The notes beneath the pieces were generated by a model. That model ran no database searches and had not been told where the DNA came from. It was given only the letters and a program-made list of their open reading frames with translations. Shown one piece after another: positions 6,956 through 9,065 of a stretch of DNA of 9,065 bases. A program made the position numbers and the translations under genes. The stretch's first letter is position 1; the number at the start of each line of letters is the position of its first letter. The stretch comes from Candidatus Bathyarchaeota archaeon (GTDB lineage: Archaea > Thermoproteota > Bathyarchaeia > Bathyarchaeales > DTEX01): NCBI GenBank assembly GCA_021158305.1, contig JAGGUU010000103.1, positions 1-9,065 of the forward strand, written 5' to 3'.

Positions 6956-7973
6956 AGTTTTCCTCAACCCATGGAATTTCTACATCATCGAGACGCCACT
7001 TCAACTTTACGAAGCTCTCATTGATGGGGATTGTTAGGCCATATTTATAACTTAAAACTCCAACCCATGCGATCATCGCGCCATTATCCAAAGCGTACTC
7101 TTTAGGCACGCTGTAGAATGTCGCATCGTGTTCTTCAGCCATAATTTTGAGCATCTCTTTAAGCCTGTTATTCGAGCCTACTCCGCCTGTTAGGAGAACC
7201 TCTTTCTTTTCAGTGTGAGCTAATGCTCTCTCAGTAACTTCAGTTAGCATAGAAAAGATGGTCTCCTGAAAACTGAAACATATATCCTCAATTTGGTACT
7301 TCCCGCTTTTAAGGAGAGAGATCGTGGCTGTAAGTATTCCGCTGAACGAGAGATCCATTCCTTTAACAGTATATGGCAACGGAATGAAGTTCTCACCTTT
7401 TGCAGCTTTCTCTTCAACTACTCTGCCAAGCGGCTGCCTCTCTCCTAATCCCAGGCCAGCTTCTCTGGCGAATACATCTATGCAGTTTCCAACAGCAATA
7501 TCAAGTGTTTCGCCGAAGATACGATATCTCCCCGCCTCAAAAGCAGCGACTATGGTGTTACCGCCAGAAACATATAAGGTAACGGGGTCTCTAGCTCCGC
7601 TGATGAGTTTTCCAATCTCAATATGTGCTACACAGTGATTAACTCCTATCAAAGGGATATCCAGGTATGATGCTAAGGCACGAGCCGCTGTTGCCCCTGT
7701 TCTTAAGCAGGGACCCAATCCTGGTCCTTGAGAGAAGGCGATCGCGCTTAATTCTTTGGGCTTTAATCCGGATCTACGTAAAGCCTCCATAATAACCCTT
7801 TCAGCTACTCTTGCATGATGTCTGGCTGCCTCTCTAGGGTGTATGCCTCCCTTTTCTGGTCTATATGTATCATTAACGTTAGCTAAGATTTCTCCCTTAA
7901 ATGAAACTATACCGACGCCGAAATCATCAGCGGTACTCTCTATTCCAAGACAATATCCTTCTTGGTTCCTCAT
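6945..7973 (-). CDS. kae1: KEOPS catalytic subunit Kae1 (tRNA threonylcarbamoyltransferase, TsaD family)
   Basis: Kae1 transfers the threonylcarbamoyl group from TC-AMP to adenosine 37 of ANN-decoding tRNAs. The 342-residue ASKHA-fold protein is near the usual length of about 325-345. Visible motifs are CLGIESTADDFGVGI (8-22, first nucleotide-binding strand), GGIHPREAARHHA (42-54), SQGPGLGPCLRTG (81-93), VNHCVAHIE (111-119, metal ligands H113 and H117), YVSGGNT (134-140), GNCIDVFAREAGL (162-174), GMDLSFSGIL (205-214), LTGGVGSNNRL (261-271) and LDNGAMIAW (295-303, metal ligand D296). The first motif reads TADDF, where the archaeal sequences I remember read TAHTF. The ATG at 7973 opens the minus-strand cluster beside a divergent promoter region. 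The ribosome site is weak, consistent with a very short leader. Its 3' end overlaps bud32 by 11 bases. Confidence 0.97.
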   Translation of the reverse strand: MRNQEGYCLGIESTADDFGVGIVSFKGEILANVNDTYRPEKGGIHPREAARHHARVAERVIMEALRRSGLKPKELSAIAFSQGPGLGPCLRTGATAARALASYLDIPLIGVNHCVAHIEIGKLISGARDPVTLYVSGGNTIVAAFEAGRYRIFGETLDIAVGNCIDVFAREAGLGLGERQPLGRVVEEKAAKGENFIPLPYTVKGMDLSFSGILTATISLLKSGKYQIEDICFSFQETIFSMLTEVTERALAHTEKKEVLLTGGVGSNNRLKEMLKIMAEEHDATFYSVPKEYALDNGAMIAWVGVLSYKYGLTIPINESFVKLKWRLDDVEIPWVEENYAD

Positions 7974-8000
7974 GATGCTTCTATCATCTAGTAAGTATGG

Positions 8001-8012
8001 TTAATAATTAAA
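8001..8012 (-). promoter_or_regulatory. Putative kae1 operon promoter (TATA-like box)
   Basis: On the minus strand TTTAATTATTAA (8012-8001) lies 28 to 39 bases before the kae1 ATG. With about 26 bases from box centre to start, transcription would begin near 7981, leaving a leader of about 8 bases. This agrees with the absence of a good ribosome site. The region is AT-rich throughout, so the exact box is uncertain. Confidence 0.35.
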
Positions 8013-8113
8013 TTGATTTGTCTAAAGTTACCATTGTTCATCCTTAATCAAAAAAGAATCAGGCTAATAAAGATTCAAGTCGAGAAGATTAGATTTCCTT
8101 AAATTACCATACC

Positions 8114-8124
8114 TTTTTTATTTA
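8114..8124 (+). promoter_or_regulatory. Putative tfeB promoter (TATA-like box)
   Basis: A TTTTTTATTTA stretch is centred about 26 bases before the G at 8146, giving a predicted leader of about 20 bases that would include the GAGG ribosome site at 8154-8157. A second candidate, CATATAAT at 8133-8140, would give an almost leaderless transcript lacking that site, so I favour the first. Confidence 0.35.
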
Positions 8125-8165
8125 GTTTTGAGCATATAATTATTTGGTCACCCGAGGAAAGTCTG

Positions 8166-8540
8166 ATGCGTAAACAGAACAGTATGGAACAGAAAGCACT
8201 ACGCATAATAATGAATGAGGGAGAAAAAGGGATTCTTCAGTCAGAGTTATGGCGTAGAATGAACGCTACGAGTCGGGAGGGTTCACGAATTTCAATAAAT
8301 CTGGAGAAGAGAGGGCTCATCCGTCGAGAGCGCGAATTATACAATGGCAGATGGACCTACAGGCTTTATTCTAAGAAGCAACCAGTCTCAATAGACTCTA
8401 TCATTACATGTCCGTGTCTCACATGTGAAGATAGCGATCGTTGTGGTCCAGGTGGAAAGATAAACCCAAATGAATGCGAGCGTTTAACCAGGTGGATACT
8501 CGAGTCGGCTGCTAAAGATGACCCGTCGGGTGGCGAATGA
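8166..8540 (+). CDS. tfeB: Transcription initiation factor TFE subunit beta (RPC34/RPC39-like, winged helix plus Fe-S motif)
   Basis: I read this 124-residue protein as TFE-beta, the archaeal relative of Pol III subunit RPC39/RPC34. Together with TFE-alpha it forms the TFIIE-like factor that helps open promoters. Residues about 8-69 form one winged helix: QSELWRRM (25-32), a recognition helix SREGSRISINLEKRG (36-50) and a wing with RRERELYNGRWTYRLY (53-68). The C-terminal part has cysteines 84, 87, 93 and 104 with spacing C-x2-C-x5-C-x10-C, then a conserved-type aromatic (W110). From memory this spacing and the GG-x-I-x-P residues before the last Cys match the cubane-cluster domain of human RPC39. 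Cys82 is an extra fifth cysteine. GAGG eight bases before the ATG supports the start. The protein is short, with a 14-residue polar tail. A general MarR- or Lrp-like regulator is the alternative, but it would not explain the cysteine motif. Confidence 0.85.
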   Translation: MRKQNSMEQKALRIIMNEGEKGILQSELWRRMNATSREGSRISINLEKRGLIRRERELYNGRWTYRLYSKKQPVSIDSIITCPCLTCEDSDRCGPGGKINPNECERLTRWILESAAKDDPSGGE

Positions 8541-9065
8541 TTGTCTAAAGAGTGGGTTAAGAGACGTAAGCGGGACTATTACTATAGAAGAGCTAAGAAA
8601 GAAGATCTGCGTTCCCGCGCATATTTTAAGCTGCTAGAAATCGTTAAGAAATATGATTTTATTAAAGCTGGAGACGTTGTAGTAGATTTGGGAGCCGCTC
8701 CGGGAGGGTGGCTTCAAGTATCAAGAAAGATTGTCGGTGAGTCAGGATTTGTGCTTGGAGTTGACGTTAGGAGGATTAAACCTTTAGGCTTCAATAATGT
8801 CTTCACCATAGTGGGGGATATTAGAGACTCTGAAATTATAGGAAGAATAAAGGCTATTCTACCTCGGCCCGCCGATGTTGTTCTTTCGGATGTTTCTCCA
8901 AGAGTCTCTGGGGTGTGGGAGGTTGATCATGCCCGTCAAATAGGACTTGCGGAGAGATCGCTTGAAATAGCCCTTGAGGTTTTAAGGCGTGAAGGAAACT
9001 TTCTAGTTAAGGTATTTCAAGGATATCTTCATGAGGAATTCCTGAGACTAGTCAGGAGGTGTTTC
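8541..9065 (+). CDS. rlmE: FtsJ/RlmE-family 2'-O-ribose RNA methyltransferase (partial, 3' end beyond the window)
   Basis: This is a SAM-dependent methyltransferase of the RrmJ/FtsJ family. Bacterial RlmE methylates U2552 in the A-loop of 23S rRNA, and the archaeal members are generally assigned the equivalent role. The frame is open for 175 codons to the right edge; family members are about 200-260 residues. The N-terminus SKEWVKRRKRDYYYRRAKKE and RSRAYFKL (24-31, K30 catalytic) are characteristic. VVDLGAAPGGW (47-57) is the SAM site, VLSDVSPRVSG (114-124) holds catalytic D117, and VKVFQG (156-161) holds K157. The fourth tetrad residue (Glu) lies beyond the edge. The start is TTG at 8541, immediately after the in-frame TGA of tfeB. 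There is no later plausible start that keeps the conserved N-terminus. A purine-rich GGTGG just upstream may serve as its ribosome site. Confidence 0.94.
   Translation, partial: MSKEWVKRRKRDYYYRRAKKEDLRSRAYFKLLEIVKKYDFIKAGDVVVDLGAAPGGWLQVSRKIVGESGFVLGVDVRRIKPLGFNNVFTIVGDIRDSEIIGRIKAILPRPADVVLSDVSPRVSGVWEVDHARQIGLAERSLEIALEVLRREGNFLVKVFQGYLHEEFLRLVRRCF

Larger units (their letters stand above)
7974..8165. promoter_or_regulatory. Divergent intergenic region between kae1 and tfeB
   Basis: These 192 bases carry no open frame or recognisable RNA gene and are strongly AT-rich. They separate the leftward kae1 cluster from the rightward tfeB-rlmE pair, so both promoters must lie here or nearby. A TTACCAT core occurs at 8028-8034 and 8104-8110 on the plus strand. 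A related inverted copy, GTATGGTTAA, lies at 7995-8004. These could be regulator sites, but seven-base cores in AT-rich DNA are weak evidence. Confidence 0.6.

Noticed and set aside
7324..7638. Plus-strand open frame of 104 residues
   Set aside because: It is antisense to the conserved centre of kae1. Its composition reflects the complementary strand only.
7974..8165. Small RNA or tRNA gene in the divergent gap
   Set aside because: I found no cloverleaf, C/D or H/ACA box arrangement, or GC-rich stem. The gap is AT-rich with promoter-like elements.
8538..8540. TGA between tfeB and rlmE as a selenocysteine codon or a sequencing error hiding a fused gene
   Set aside because: Both products are complete at the junction by family comparison, and rlmE begins exactly with its conserved N-terminus. 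A normal stop followed by a start is simpler. I could not test for a selenocysteine insertion element.
1..9065. Mobile elements, CRISPR arrays or defence genes
   Set aside because: No transposase or integrase motifs, no regularly spaced repeats, and no long inverted repeats were seen. Nearly all space is filled by core genes.

Overview
The window is a compact stretch of archaeal core genome. Every protein I can place belongs to archaeal or archaeo-eukaryotic information processing: exosome (Rrp42, Rrp41, Rrp4), SBDS, proteasome alpha subunit, KEOPS subunits (Kae1, Bud32, Pcc1), ribosomal protein S15P, an archaeal RecJ/Cdc45-type DHH protein, an ITPase, the transcription factor subunit TFE-beta and an FtsJ/RlmE-type 2'-O-methyltransferase. 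Shine-Dalgarno motifs (GGAGG, GAGGTG) are common, non-ATG starts are frequent, and AT-rich TATA-like boxes lie in the few gaps. TFE-beta with a full iron-sulfur motif points away from most Euryarchaeota and toward a TACK-type lineage (for example Bathyarchaeia or relatives); that placement is inference.

Layout. Positions 1-7973 hold eleven genes, all on the minus strand. In transcription order they are kae1, bud32, rdgB (ITPase), rps15, recJ-like DHH, pcc1, psmA, sbds, rrp4, rrp41 and rrp42, which runs off the left edge. Junctions are mostly overlaps or gaps of under 30 bases. The exceptions are a 62-base gap before rps15 and a 97-base gap before psmA; both contain TATA-like boxes and probably internal promoters. 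Positions 7974-8165 are an AT-rich divergent intergenic region. Rightward from it run tfeB (8166-8540) and rlmE (8541 to the right edge), separated only by one TGA codon.

How the genes fit together. kae1, bud32 and pcc1 encode three of the four core KEOPS subunits, which make the t6A modification of ANN-decoding tRNAs; Cgi121 is not here. The psmA-sbds-rrp4-rrp41-rrp42 block is the classical archaeal exosome-proteasome superoperon, joining RNA decay, protein decay and 50S maturation. rps15 and the DHH protein form a bridge between the two blocks. The divergent pair supplies a transcription initiation factor subunit and an RNA methyltransferase.

I see no mobile element, CRISPR array, tRNA, rRNA or defence module, and no convincing undescribed system. 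The points most worth a second look are the fused gene neighbourhood, the small TFE-beta with its exact RPC39-type cysteine spacing, the TGA-TTG in-frame junction between tfeB and rlmE, and the internal promoters.
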